A stretch of DNA of 64,000 nucleotides from Corynebacterium haematomassiliense. Lineage in GTDB: Bacteria > Actinomycetota > Actinomycetes > Mycobacteriales > Mycobacteriaceae. Location: assembly GCF_013978595.1 (NCBI RefSeq), contig NZ_JACDTZ010000001.1, positions 1,922,001 to 1,986,000 on the forward strand, in the 5' to 3' direction. The position numbers and the translations under genes are program-made. Every line of letters starts with the position of its first letter. Within the stretch, counting starts at the first letter, position 1. Under the pieces are notes generated by a model. It was not told the DNA's origin and did no database searches. It saw nothing but the letters and a program-made list of their open reading frames with translations. Of the stretch, positions 44,684-53,232 are shown one piece after another.

Positions 44684-44759
44684 GCGCCCGTAGCTCAACG
44701 GATAGAGCATCTGACTACGGATCAGAAGGTTGGGGGTTCGAATCCCTCCGGGCGCACCA
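44684..44759 (+). tRNA. tRNA-Arg (anticodon ACG), copy 2
   Basis: 76 nt with encoded CCA. The 73-base body is identical to copy 1 at 40360-40432. A terminator follows at 44766. Confidence 0.96.
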
Positions 44760-44765
44760 ATTTTT

Positions 44766-44796
44766 AACGCCCCGAGCGTACCGCTCGGGGCGTTTT
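44766..44796 (+). terminator. terminator after tRNA-Arg
   Basis: AACGCCCCGAGCG, loop TAC, CGCTCGGGGCGTT and a TTTT tail. Symmetric enough to act on both strands, but only tRNA-Arg reads into it. Confidence 0.92.
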
Positions 44797-45021
44797 GTGT
44801 TTCTCTCAGGATTAGGTGGCGCCTGAGCGCTCATTGTTAGGAACTTTAGAAAACCTTTTAAAACTGGAAAAGGCCTGATTAACTGCGTTTTCAAGGTTGG
44901 TGCTTGCTTGAAAGCGACTGTCCAAATTGGTAGGTTTTACGGCAGTTCCGCGGGAGAAGTGTGTTCTATGTACTTCTTCCTCGAATTTCTCCCATTTACA
45001 AAAACAACCATTGGAGCCATC
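44797..45021. other. leader region of the second giant surface gene
   Basis: No gene supported. AT-richer than its surroundings. It contains CCTTTT/AAAAGG dyads near 44853-44872 and nested stems GGGAGAA (44952-44958)/TTCTCCC (44987-44993) and GAAGT (44956-44960)/ACTTC (44972-44976), which cannot all form at once. Promoter not assigned. Confidence 0.45.
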
Positions 45022-48000
45022 TTGAAGAACGCTTCCTCCCCGTTCGAGTTCAACTCGGACTCTGCCGCCCAGGGACCCTTGAACCCTGGGCGTTACAACG
45101 CAATGTCCTCCGCGGACCGCAACCCGCGCCGCCACTCCGGCAAGCGCTCCGTCATCGCCGGCATGACGTCCGTCTCCCTGGCGCTGGCCGGTTTGACGGT
45201 GCCGAGCGTTGTTGGGGGTTCATCGCCATTTGCCGTAGCTCAGGTTGCAGTTCAGGTCGCTAACACTTCCAATCTTGAGGCTCTTTCCTATTCCCAGGAG
45301 CGAAAGGAAAAGGTAGGGGGGGAAACTATTGAGCACGATGACTGGCGCCATGTGATACGTTACCGAGGTTCTGGCGTTAACCAGCCATTGAAACTTCAGG
45401 GCTACACGATGCGCATTCTCGAGAACCCTGGTACGTCGGTCACGGGCGATCGGAAATTCGAAGATGCCAAAGTGGTTGCAACCGTTTACAAGAGCGGAGC
45501 TACCGCACCGGAAAACGTGGTCGAAACAGTAGGCGCCACCTTGACGGCAGACCCCAATAACCCTCTACGTGTGGCTGTAAGGCTGGACCGTGAGGTGACT
45601 ATTCCTGCATCCGGGCGCCTCCAATTTGATGTTGCGGACAAGGGGGGCGCCTGGCCATTATCGGGAGACAGTGAAACTCATGCTCGTCGTGACGTAGGAA
45701 ACACTGTCATTGAAGACGCAACCGGCATATCTACTGGTTCGGTGTCTGGTCGTGTGATTGATCCGGACGGCAGTGGTGTTGAGGGTGTCACTGTCGAGGC
45801 TGGCGGCAAGACTGCTGTGACTGACCGCGGTGGTGTGTATTCGATTGCTGGTGTGCCGACGGGGGATACTGAGGTCAAGGTTGTCGATGGTGTGCCGGCT
45901 GGGTACTCGGTGTCTGGTGCGCAGCAGAAGAATGTGACGACGTCGGGTGTGACTGGGGTGGATTTCGCCACGACGCGTGAGACTGGTTCGGTGTCTGGTC
46001 GTGTGATTGATCCGGACGGCAGTGGTGTTGAGGGTGTCACTGTCGAGGCTGGCGGCAAGACTGCTGTGACTGACCGCGGTGGTGTGTATTCGATTGCTGG
46101 TGTGCCGACGGGGGATACTGAGGTCAAGGTTGTCGATGGTGTGCCGGCTGGGTACTCGGTGTCTGGTGCGCAGCAGAAGAATGTGACGACGTCGGGTGTG
46201 ACTGGGGTGGATTTCTCCACGACGCGTGAGACTGGTTCGGTGTCTGGTCGTGTGATTGATCCGGACGGCAGTGGTGTTGAGGGTGTCACTGTCGAGGCTG
46301 GCGGCAAGACTGCTGTGACTGACCGCGGTGGTGTGTATTCGATTGCTGGTGTGCCGACGGGGGATACTGAGGTCAAGGTTGTCGATGGTGTGCCGGCTGG
46401 GTACTCGGTGTCTGGTGCGCAGCAGAAGAATGTGACGACGTCGGGTGTGACTGGGGTGGATTTCTCCACGACGCGTGAGACTGGTTCGGTGTCTGGTCGT
46501 GTGATTGATCCGGACGGCAGTGGTGTTGAGGGTGTCACTGTCGAGGCTGGCGGCAAGACTGCTGTGACTGACCGCGGTGGTGTGTATTCGATTGCTGGTG
46601 TGCCGACGGGGGATACTGAGGTCAAGGTTGTCGATGGTGTGCCGGCTGGGTACTCGGTGTCTGGTGCGCAGCAGAAGAATGTGACGACGTCGGGTGTGAC
46701 TGGGGTGGATTTCTCCACGACGCGTGAGACTGGTTCGGTGTCTGGTTCGGTTAAGGGCGCTGATGGCGAGCGGGTTAAGAATCCGACGGTGACGTTGGAG
46801 GGTATTAACGGCAATGATGATTCGTTGGAGGTGCCGGTCAAGGCTGACGGTTCGATTGATACCTCGAAGGTGCCCACTGGTGATTACAAGGTCACGGTGA
46901 CTGCTCCTGGTTATGACGACAAGGTGCTTCCGAAGGTCACGGTGACCGAGGAGGGGCCGAACACCATTGAGGTTGAGCTGGATCGTTCGACTGGTTCGGT
47001 GTCTGGTTCGGTTAAGGGCGCTGATGGCGAGCGGGTTAAGAATCCGACGGTGACGTTGGAGGGTATTAACGGCAATGATGATTCGTTGGAGGTGCCGGTC
47101 AAGGCTGACGGTTCGATTGATACCTCGAAGGTGCCCACTGGTGATTACAAGGTCACGGTGACTGCTCCTGGTTATGACGACAAGGTGCTTCCGAAGGTCA
47201 CGGTGACCGAGGAGGGGCCGAACACCATTGAGGTTGAGCTGGATCGTTCGACTGGTTCGGTGTCTGGTTCGGTTAAGGGCGCTGATGGCGAGCGGGTTAA
47301 GAATCCGACGGTGACGTTGGAGGGTATTAACGGCAATGATGATTCGTTGGAGGTGCCGGTCAAGGCTGACGGTTCGATTGATACCTCGAAGGTGCCCACT
47401 GGTGATTACAAGGTCACGGTGACTGCTCCTGGTTATGACGACAAGGTACTTCCGAAGGTCACGGTGACCAAGGAGACACCGGGTCGCATTGACGTGGTGC
47501 TTACCCCGGCGGAAGCACCGGCCCCAGAAAACCCGGCAGAGCCGACAACTACCACGCCGAATCCGGCCACGTCGACCACGACGAAGGTGACCACCTCGAA
47601 GCAGGTCACTAAGCCGTCCGAGCCGACGACTATGACGCCGAATCCGGCCACGTCGACCACGACGAAGGTGACCACCTCGAAGCAGGTCACTAAGCCGTCC
47701 GAGCCGACGACTATGACGCCGAATCCGGCCACGTCGACCACGACGAAGGTGACCACCTCGAAGCAGGTCACTAAGCCGTCCGAGCCGACGACTATGACGC
47801 CGAATCCGGCCACGTCGACCACGACGAAGGTGACCACCTCGAAGCAGGTCACTAAGCCGTCCGAGCCGACGACTATGACGCCGAATCCGGCCACGTCGAC
47901 CACGACGAAGGTGACCACCTCGAAGCAGGTCACTAAGCCGTCCGAGCCGACGACGCCGAAGACTGCCGTGCCGGCAACGACCGCGCCTTCCTCGACCCCC

Positions 48001-50763
48001 AAGTCGGATGAGAAGAACCCGAGCATCATTGGCACTGTCACCGACCCGGAGGGCAACCCGCTTCCGCCCACGAAGGATAAGGACGGCAAGCCGCAGCCGC
48101 CGACGGTGATCGTCAAGGACAAGGACGGCAACCAGGTTGGCGACCCGATTAAGGTCGACGAGAACGGCAACTTCGAGGTGCCGGAGCTGCCGAAGGACGG
48201 CGACTACGTGGTAATCGTCGACGCGCCGGACGGCTTCAACGATCCGAAGCCGCAGGTTGTGCCGGTAAAGAAGGGCGAGACCTCCAAGCTGCCGCCGATC
48301 GAGGTGACCAAGCCGAACGCTGATCTGGATAAGAACAAGCCGGCTGCGAAGCCGGGCTCTGTCCACGGCTGGTTGGTCGATGAGTCCAACCGTCCTATCA
48401 CTGGCTCTGACATCAAGCTGGTGAAGAAGGGCGTTACCGACCCGGAGACCGGTGAGACGTTCGATTACGAGGTCCCGATCGAGGTCGACGCGGATGGCTA
48501 CTTTGTCACCCCGCCGATCGACTTCAAGTACTTCCCGGAGGGTGTCGCCGACTTCGATCTTGAGGTCACCCTGCCTGAGGGCTGGCCGGATGTCGACATC
48601 AAGGGCGACAAGATCAACCGCACCGTGACTGTCAAGCAAGGCGAGTCCACCCCGGTTGAGATCAAGGTTGAGGCACCGAAGACGCAGTCCATCGTCGGCC
48701 GCATCGACGACGGCAACGGCAAGGCTGTGCCGGGTACCACCGTTGTGGTGACCGATCCGCGCGGCAACTCCCGCGTCATTCCGGTCGAGGATGACGGCTC
48801 CTTCGCGATCGACGACGTCATTCCGGGTGTCCACGAAGTGGAGATCCTCACCCCGGGTCGCGGCAACGATGTTGATCCGATCAAGGTGCCGGTCCGCGCT
48901 GGCGAGGATGTCGAGCTGCCGGAGATCCACCTGACCCAGAACAAGTCCCTGAAGCTTGAGAAGCGAGTTTGGGGCCGTGACGCCGACAACAACGGCAAGG
49001 TCAAGAACAAGGACGGCGAGCTCGTCGACGATGTGATGACCGTCAAGGACGGTGAGGACCTCCTCTATGCCCTGATCGTCACCAACGATGGCGACGAGCC
49101 GATCAAGAACATCACGTTCGACGATCCGGAGCTGGATAAGCGCAACATCGAGCTGACCATGCCGGAAGGCTGGACCGCTGAGTCTGAGCTGGCCCCGGGT
49201 GACTCGAAGGTCTTCAATGCCAAGATGAAGGCGCCGGAGGACGCGTTCGACTTCAACAACGTCGCAACCGCAAGTGGTGTCACCTCCAAGGGTGAGAAGG
49301 TCAGCTCCCTGCCGGATTCCGCCTACACCAAGTTCCTGCGTGGCGCTGTGGAGAAGAAGGTCAATGCCCGCTTCGCCACCAACAAGGACAAGCCGGTGAA
49401 GGCATCGGCGAACTCCCCGCTGGGCTTCACCTACGAGGTGAAGAACACTGGTTCCACGCCGATGGTCAACGTCAAGCTCACCGACATCGTCTACGAGGAC
49501 GGCGTGGATGAGGACAACTGCAAGCCGGTCAAGGCGTCCGAAAAGGCAGAGGACGGCCAGTGCTACCAGCTCGACGTGAAGGAGCCGGAAGGCTTCACCG
49601 GCACGCTGCTGCCGGGCGAGCGCGTCGTCTTCAGCGCTGAGTTGCCGGAGGGCCTCAACCCGGGTGCGAAGCACCACAACGCCGCTGAGGCTCGTGGCGA
49701 GCTGCCGGCACGTCCGGGCCGCGGCGACGGCTACACGGGTGAGCCGGAGTACGGCGAGGATCCGTCGTCCGTGCTGATCATCTCCCCGAAGGACAACATC
49801 AAGGGCAACGCCCACGTTGTGGTCTCCGAGGGTGCAGAGCTGGACGCTAGCGATGTCCAGGTGGTTGCTTGGGTCGACGAGAACGGCAACGGCAAGCAGG
49901 ACCCGGACGAGGGCCTGTCTGGCCTGAAGATCTCGCTGGCACCGACCGACGGCACCCCGTCCTTCGCCGGTGAGTCCAATGAGGACGGCAATGTCCTGTT
50001 CGAAGGCTCGCCGTACGGCAAGTACACGCTGAAGATTGACAGCCCGGGCAACCTGCGCCTGGTCGATCCGAAGGATCCGGAGAACAACTCCTTCGATCCG
50101 GGTGCGGTCCTCGAGTCCAAGGAATTCGAGGTCAACAAGGCCGAGCAGGTGATCAACCTGCAGCTTGAGACCCCGCGCACCGCTGGTATCTCCGAGGGCG
50201 GCGCTCAGGGCGAAGAGGAAGACAGCTCCCTGGGCAAGTGCCTGGCGTCTGCGTCCTCCGTGTCCAACCCGGTGGCGTGGTTGGTCCCGCTCGGCCTGCT
50301 TGGTGCCGTCATGGGCGGCATCGGTGTGATGTTCGAGGACGAGCTGAACCAGATTTCCGCTCAGGCCAACGCGGCAATCCGCGAGGCTATGCCGAACGTC
50401 GACCTTGGCATCGGCTTCCAGCAGCCGGAGTGGGTCACTGAGATCCAGGGCCAGTGGCAGGCGCAGATCGACCAGGTGAACCGTCAGCTGGCACAGATCA
50501 ACCCCGCAGCCCCGGCTGCTGCGGGCGGCGTCGCTCTGCTGGCTATTGCTGGTTTGCTTACCGGTATCTTCTACGCCGGCTGTGAGGCTGGCTGGTTCGA
50601 GCCGAGCGAGGAGGGCAGCTCCGCTGGTAGCTCCTCCAAGGCAGACGCTGAGGGCACTGAAGATGTTGCTGGCTCCAGCAGCTCCAGCTCCGAGGGTGGC
50701 AGCTCCAAGAAGGCTGAGGCCGACGCCCAGCCGGAGGCAAAGCCGGAAGAGGCCGCCAACTAA
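45022..50763 (+). CDS. giant surface protein with three tandem-repeat blocks and Cys-flanked double-TM anchor
   Basis: 1913 residues from TTG 45022 (GGAG 5 bases upstream); ATG 45103 (MSSADRNPRRHSGKRSV, 1886 residues) gives a more normal signal peptide but has no ribosome site. After the signal (ends near SPFAVAQ) there is a unique head (about 100-235), then block R1 (4 x 83 residues, carboxypeptidase-regulatory-like), R2 (3 x 87, same fold) and R3 (5 x 27, Thr/Pro-rich). Next come CnaB-like domains, a DUF11-like domain (LLYALIVTNDGDEPIKNITF), an SdrD-like unit (VAWVDENGNGKQDPDEG), and the anchor GKCLASASSVSNPVAWLVPLGLLG ... GIFYAGCEAGW, plus an acidic Ser-rich tail. No LPxTG. Likely adhesin-like stalk; inference. 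Confidence 0.88.
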   Translation: MKNASSPFEFNSDSAAQGPLNPGRYNAMSSADRNPRRHSGKRSVIAGMTSVSLALAGLTVPSVVGGSSPFAVAQVAVQVANTSNLEALSYSQERKEKVGGETIEHDDWRHVIRYRGSGVNQPLKLQGYTMRILENPGTSVTGDRKFEDAKVVATVYKSGATAPENVVETVGATLTADPNNPLRVAVRLDREVTIPASGRLQFDVADKGGAWPLSGDSETHARRDVGNTVIEDATGISTGSVSGRVIDPDGSGVEGVTVEAGGKTAVTDRGGVYSIAGVPTGDTEVKVVDGVPAGYSVSGAQQKNVTTSGVTGVDFATTRETGSVSGRVIDPDGSGVEGVTVEAGGKTAVTDRGGVYSIAGVPTGDTEVKVVDGVPAGYSVSGAQQKNVTTSGVTGVDFSTTRETGSVSGRVIDPDGSGVEGVTVEAGGKTAVTDRGGVYSIAGVPTGDTEVKVVDGVPAGYSVSGAQQKNVTTSGVTGVDFSTTRETGSVSGRVIDPDGSGVEGVTVEAGGKTAVTDRGGVYSIAGVPTGDTEVKVVDGVPAGYSVSGAQQKNVTTSGVTGVDFSTTRETGSVSGSVKGADGERVKNPTVTLEGINGNDDSLEVPVKADGSIDTSKVPTGDYKVTVTAPGYDDKVLPKVTVTEEGPNTIEVELDRSTGSVSGSVKGADGERVKNPTVTLEGINGNDDSLEVPVKADGSIDTSKVPTGDYKVTVTAPGYDDKVLPKVTVTEEGPNTIEVELDRSTGSVSGSVKGADGERVKNPTVTLEGINGNDDSLEVPVKADGSIDTSKVPTGDYKVTVTAPGYDDKVLPKVTVTKETPGRIDVVLTPAEAPAPENPAEPTTTTPNPATSTTTKVTTSKQVTKPSEPTTMTPNPATSTTTKVTTSKQVTKPSEPTTMTPNPATSTTTKVTTSKQVTKPSEPTTMTPNPATSTTTKVTTSKQVTKPSEPTTMTPNPATSTTTKVTTSKQVTKPSEPTTPKTAVPATTAPSSTPKSDEKNPSIIGTVTDPEGNPLPPTKDKDGKPQPPTVIVKDKDGNQVGDPIKVDENGNFEVPELPKDGDYVVIVDAPDGFNDPKPQVVPVKKGETSKLPPIEVTKPNADLDKNKPAAKPGSVHGWLVDESNRPITGSDIKLVKKGVTDPETGETFDYEVPIEVDADGYFVTPPIDFKYFPEGVADFDLEVTLPEGWPDVDIKGDKINRTVTVKQGESTPVEIKVEAPKTQSIVGRIDDGNGKAVPGTTVVVTDPRGNSRVIPVEDDGSFAIDDVIPGVHEVEILTPGRGNDVDPIKVPVRAGEDVELPEIHLTQNKSLKLEKRVWGRDADNNGKVKNKDGELVDDVMTVKDGEDLLYALIVTNDGDEPIKNITFDDPELDKRNIELTMPEGWTAESELAPGDSKVFNAKMKAPEDAFDFNNVATASGVTSKGEKVSSLPDSAYTKFLRGAVEKKVNARFATNKDKPVKASANSPLGFTYEVKNTGSTPMVNVKLTDIVYEDGVDEDNCKPVKASEKAEDGQCYQLDVKEPEGFTGTLLPGERVVFSAELPEGLNPGAKHHNAAEARGELPARPGRGDGYTGEPEYGEDPSSVLIISPKDNIKGNAHVVVSEGAELDASDVQVVAWVDENGNGKQDPDEGLSGLKISLAPTDGTPSFAGESNEDGNVLFEGSPYGKYTLKIDSPGNLRLVDPKDPENNSFDPGAVLESKEFEVNKAEQVINLQLETPRTAGISEGGAQGEEEDSSLGKCLASASSVSNPVAWLVPLGLLGAVMGGIGVMFEDELNQISAQANAAIREAMPNVDLGIGFQQPEWVTEIQGQWQAQIDQVNRQLAQINPAAPAAAGGVALLAIAGLLTGIFYAGCEAGWFEPSEEGSSAGSSSKADAEGTEDVAGSSSSSSEGGSSKKAEADAQPEAKPEEAAN
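45733..46728 (+). repeat. tandem repeat R1, 4 x 249 bp
   Basis: Units begin at 45733, 45982, 46231 and 46480 with ACTGGTTCGGTGTCTGGTCG. They are nearly identical at DNA level; the first differs by GCC for TCC near its end (Ala for Ser). In-frame (83 codons), so unit number can change without breaking the gene. Confidence 0.95.
46729..47511 (+). repeat. tandem repeat R2, 3 x 261 bp
   Basis: Units begin at 46729, 46990 and 47251 with ACTGGTTCGGTGTCTGGTTC (the first bases are shared with R1, so R1 and R2 are related). The third unit diverges only at its end (ACCAAGGAGACACC). 87 codons each. Confidence 0.95.
47542..47946 (+). repeat. tandem repeat R3, 5 x 81 bp (Thr-rich linker)
   Basis: Units begin at 47542, 47623, 47704, 47785 and 47866. 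Each encodes 27 residues of the type TMTPNPATSTTTKVTTSKQ plus VTKPSEP. Four are practically identical in DNA; the first has ACTACCACG for ACTATGACG. Confidence 0.95.
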
Positions 50764-50803
50764 GGCCCCGAGGGCTCTAGTCCATGGCTGAGTTATAGAA
50801 CGT

Positions 50804-50852
50804 GCCCCGGTCTCGTCGATACGCATCGGCGAGACCGGGGCGCTGTGTTTTT
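50804..50852 (+). terminator. terminator of the second giant gene
   Basis: GCCCCGGTCTCG and its complement CGAGACCGGGGC with an imperfect inner stem CGAT/ATCG, followed by GCTGTGTTTTT. About 40 bp after the stop. Confidence 0.85.
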
Positions 50853-50946
50853 ACAGGCAATAAATATTGAGACAGCGCGATGAAACGTATACATTCGTAG
50901 GTGCTTTTTGGGCTTTCGCGCGCTTTTTCACATTCGAGAGGTAATA

Positions 50947-53160
50947 ATGGCTGCAAACTCCAAGGTCAACCGCATCGCCGGGCTGTCGCTCGCCGCTGCT
51001 GTCGCGGGCACGCTGACGCTCGTGCCCGTTGCGAAGGCGGAAACCACGTCTCCGTCCTCGGAGTCCACGACGTCGAAGGCTCCGGTCGTCTCCACGGAGG
51101 ACAAAAGCTCCGCCGCCCCGGCATCCTCTTCCACCGCCGCGCCGGTAACGACGTCGGTGAAGTCGGCTGAGGGGTCACCGAAGGCGTCGGCAAGCAATGT
51201 TGCCCCCACGACCAAGGCGGACACCACGCAGGAGTGGGCCGACATCCTCAAGGGCTTCGCCTCCCTGATCGTCTCGGCGACGGCCGCCGGCTCTGGCACC
51301 TCGGGTGTGCAGCTCACCTCTGACAACCACACCTACAGCGCCATGGCCAGCAACCCGACCAACGGCCGTCTTTACGCCGTGTCCGACGAGGGCCACCTGC
51401 TGCGCATCCACCCGCAGACCGGCAACCTGAAGGACCTGGGCGAGATCCCGGGCGTCGAGGCGAAGGAGATCACCTCCGCAGCCTTTACTCAGGACGGCAC
51501 GCTCGTGCTTTTCGACGGCGAAACCGTCTACGCCAAAGACCTCGCCGACGACGAAACCGGTCCGAAGAGCAAACCGGAAAACCTCGAATTTGTGAAGAAG
51601 CCCGTCGAGGGTGTGCGCGACCTGCCGGAGCTTGCGTGGGCTCCGACCGACAATGACGGCGAGCTGGTCGCCCTGGCCACCAAGGACGGCAAGGCGACGC
51701 GCTACACCCTGAACGTGAAGGACGCGAAGGTCGCTGAGGCTCCGGCGGAGGTGAGCAAGGGCGTCGACCTGGCCGACGTCGCCGCGTTCGAGTATGCCTA
51801 CCTCGCCGACGACGCCACCTTCTTCGCTGACGGCGAAGGCAACGCTGTCAAGCTTGTCGACGGCAAGATCGTCGACGTTGAGACCGACCGCACCGAAGAG
51901 GACAACTACAAGGCCGTGGCCGGCCTGGAGGCGAAGCCGGAGTCCGCCGCTGGCGAGACCCCGGCCTCCGGTGAGCCGACCACCACGGCTGCTGATGCGT
52001 CTGCCGGCGCTGGCTCCGCGACGGTTTCTGCTACCACCACCGCTGAGCCGACTCCGTCCAAGAAGGCCCCGAGCGTTGGTCAGCGGGACGCTGAGGTCGT
52101 CGAGCTTGACGTGGAGGTTGTCACCGCGGATGGCGGCCTGGTGCGGGACGCCAGCTTTGTGAGCGCAGACGGCACCGTCGACGGCGCGACCGACGAGTCC
52201 GGCAAGGGCAAGGTTTCCCTGAAGCTGGACGATGCGTCCCGCGGCAAGGACACCTTTAACCTGGCGATCGACCAGGCGCCGGAAAACTGGGGCGTGGCTG
52301 TCGCCGAGGTTCAGCGCGGTGCCAAGTCCGTGAAGTTCGTCCTCCCGAAGGGGGAGGATGCTTCCGCGACCACCACCGTCGCGGCGCCGAAGGACACCAC
52401 GTCCTCGACCACTACGAAGACCGCTGCGCAGGGCGATGACGGCCTCATCGAGGTGGACGTCCTGGTCAAGACCGCCGACGACAAGCTCGTCGAGGGCGCC
52501 GAGTTCAAGAGCGAGGATGGCCGCGTCTTCGGCACCACCGATGCGAACGGCCGCGGCAAGGTCACTATCGACCCGAAGAAGGACAACGCGAAGCTCGTCC
52601 AGCTCACGCTGAAGGAAGCTCCGAAGGGCTACAAGAACGCTGACGTGGTTATCCGCCGCGGCGACACTGAGGCCGAGCTCGTCCTTCCGCGCGACCCGAA
52701 CGCGACCCCGTCCTCCACGCTGAGCAAGCCGGACCAGGTGCTCAAGGTCCTCGACCAGGTCCGTCCGGTGGCGTCGTCCTTCCTCGCCCCGGCGGCCGCT
52801 CTGGCTGGCGCTGGCGGACTGGCGGGTGCCGCGGGCGCGGGCGGCTCGAAGAGCACCAAGAGCACCAACACCACGTTCGGCGGCACGAAGGTCACTTCCA
52901 GCAGCACCACGGGTCGTTCCACGGGCCGCTCCACCAGCGTGACCCCGTCCGCGAAGGTGGTCACCCGCAACGGCAACTCCACCAAGGTGGCCAAGGCGAA
53001 CACGTCCACCCGCGCAACCTCCTCCGACGAGGACACGGAGCGCGACGGTGATCTCGCGGATACCGGTACCCCGATGCGCGCAATTATCGCGATCGGCGTG
53101 CTGTCCGTGCTCATCGGCGGTGCTTACCTGGCCCTGGGCCGTCGCCGCGAGAACCAGTAA
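50947..53160 (+). CDS. LAxTG cell-wall protein with propeller-like N-domain and prealbumin-like repeats
   Basis: 737 residues; GAGAGG 6 bases before ATG 50947. Signal peptide ending PVAKAETT; Ser/Thr/Ala-rich segment; about residues 120-340 look like a beta-propeller-type fragment (YSAMASNPTNGRLYAVSDEGHLLRIHPQTG). Two similar beta domains follow (VVELDVEVVTADGGLVRDASF; LIEVDVLVKTADDKLVEGAEF), each preceded by a Thr-rich linker. At the C-terminus LADTGTP, a membrane helix AIIAIGVLSVLIGGAYLAL and RRREN form a sorting signal of the LAxTG type used by class E sortases. The sortase itself is not in the window. Unlike its neighbours it lacks the double-TM anchor. Confidence 0.85.
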   Translation: MAANSKVNRIAGLSLAAAVAGTLTLVPVAKAETTSPSSESTTSKAPVVSTEDKSSAAPASSSTAAPVTTSVKSAEGSPKASASNVAPTTKADTTQEWADILKGFASLIVSATAAGSGTSGVQLTSDNHTYSAMASNPTNGRLYAVSDEGHLLRIHPQTGNLKDLGEIPGVEAKEITSAAFTQDGTLVLFDGETVYAKDLADDETGPKSKPENLEFVKKPVEGVRDLPELAWAPTDNDGELVALATKDGKATRYTLNVKDAKVAEAPAEVSKGVDLADVAAFEYAYLADDATFFADGEGNAVKLVDGKIVDVETDRTEEDNYKAVAGLEAKPESAAGETPASGEPTTTAADASAGAGSATVSATTTAEPTPSKKAPSVGQRDAEVVELDVEVVTADGGLVRDASFVSADGTVDGATDESGKGKVSLKLDDASRGKDTFNLAIDQAPENWGVAVAEVQRGAKSVKFVLPKGEDASATTTVAAPKDTTSSTTTKTAAQGDDGLIEVDVLVKTADDKLVEGAEFKSEDGRVFGTTDANGRGKVTIDPKKDNAKLVQLTLKEAPKGYKNADVVIRRGDTEAELVLPRDPNATPSSTLSKPDQVLKVLDQVRPVASSFLAPAAALAGAGGLAGAAGAGGSKSTKSTNTTFGGTKVTSSSTTGRSTGRSTSVTPSAKVVTRNGNSTKVAKANTSTRATSSDEDTERDGDLADTGTPMRAIIAIGVLSVLIGGAYLALGRRRENQ

Positions 53161-53176
53161 GCCCGCGTAGAACACA

Positions 53177-53211
53177 AAAGGCGGCTCCCAAACACAGGGG
53201 AGCCGCCTTTT
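53177..53211. terminator. bidirectional terminator between the LAxTG gene and tyrA
   Basis: AAAAGGCGGCTCCC, loop AAACACA, GGGGAGCCGCCTTTT. Symmetric A and T tails suit both converging genes. Confidence 0.92.
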
Positions 53212-53232
53212 GCGTTGCTACGTCAGCCGAAA

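Noticed and set aside
44812..45135. A 107-codon minus-strand frame across the leader of the second giant gene.
   Set aside because: No ribosome site, mixed composition, and it overlaps the start of the giant gene.
45658..50826. A 1722-codon open frame on the minus strand opposite the second giant gene, rich in Arg/His/Leu repeats.
   Set aside because: It is the mirror of the repetitive plus-strand gene. It has no start context, signal peptide or domain, and its sequence follows codon complementarity; the plus-strand reading has recognisable domains throughout.
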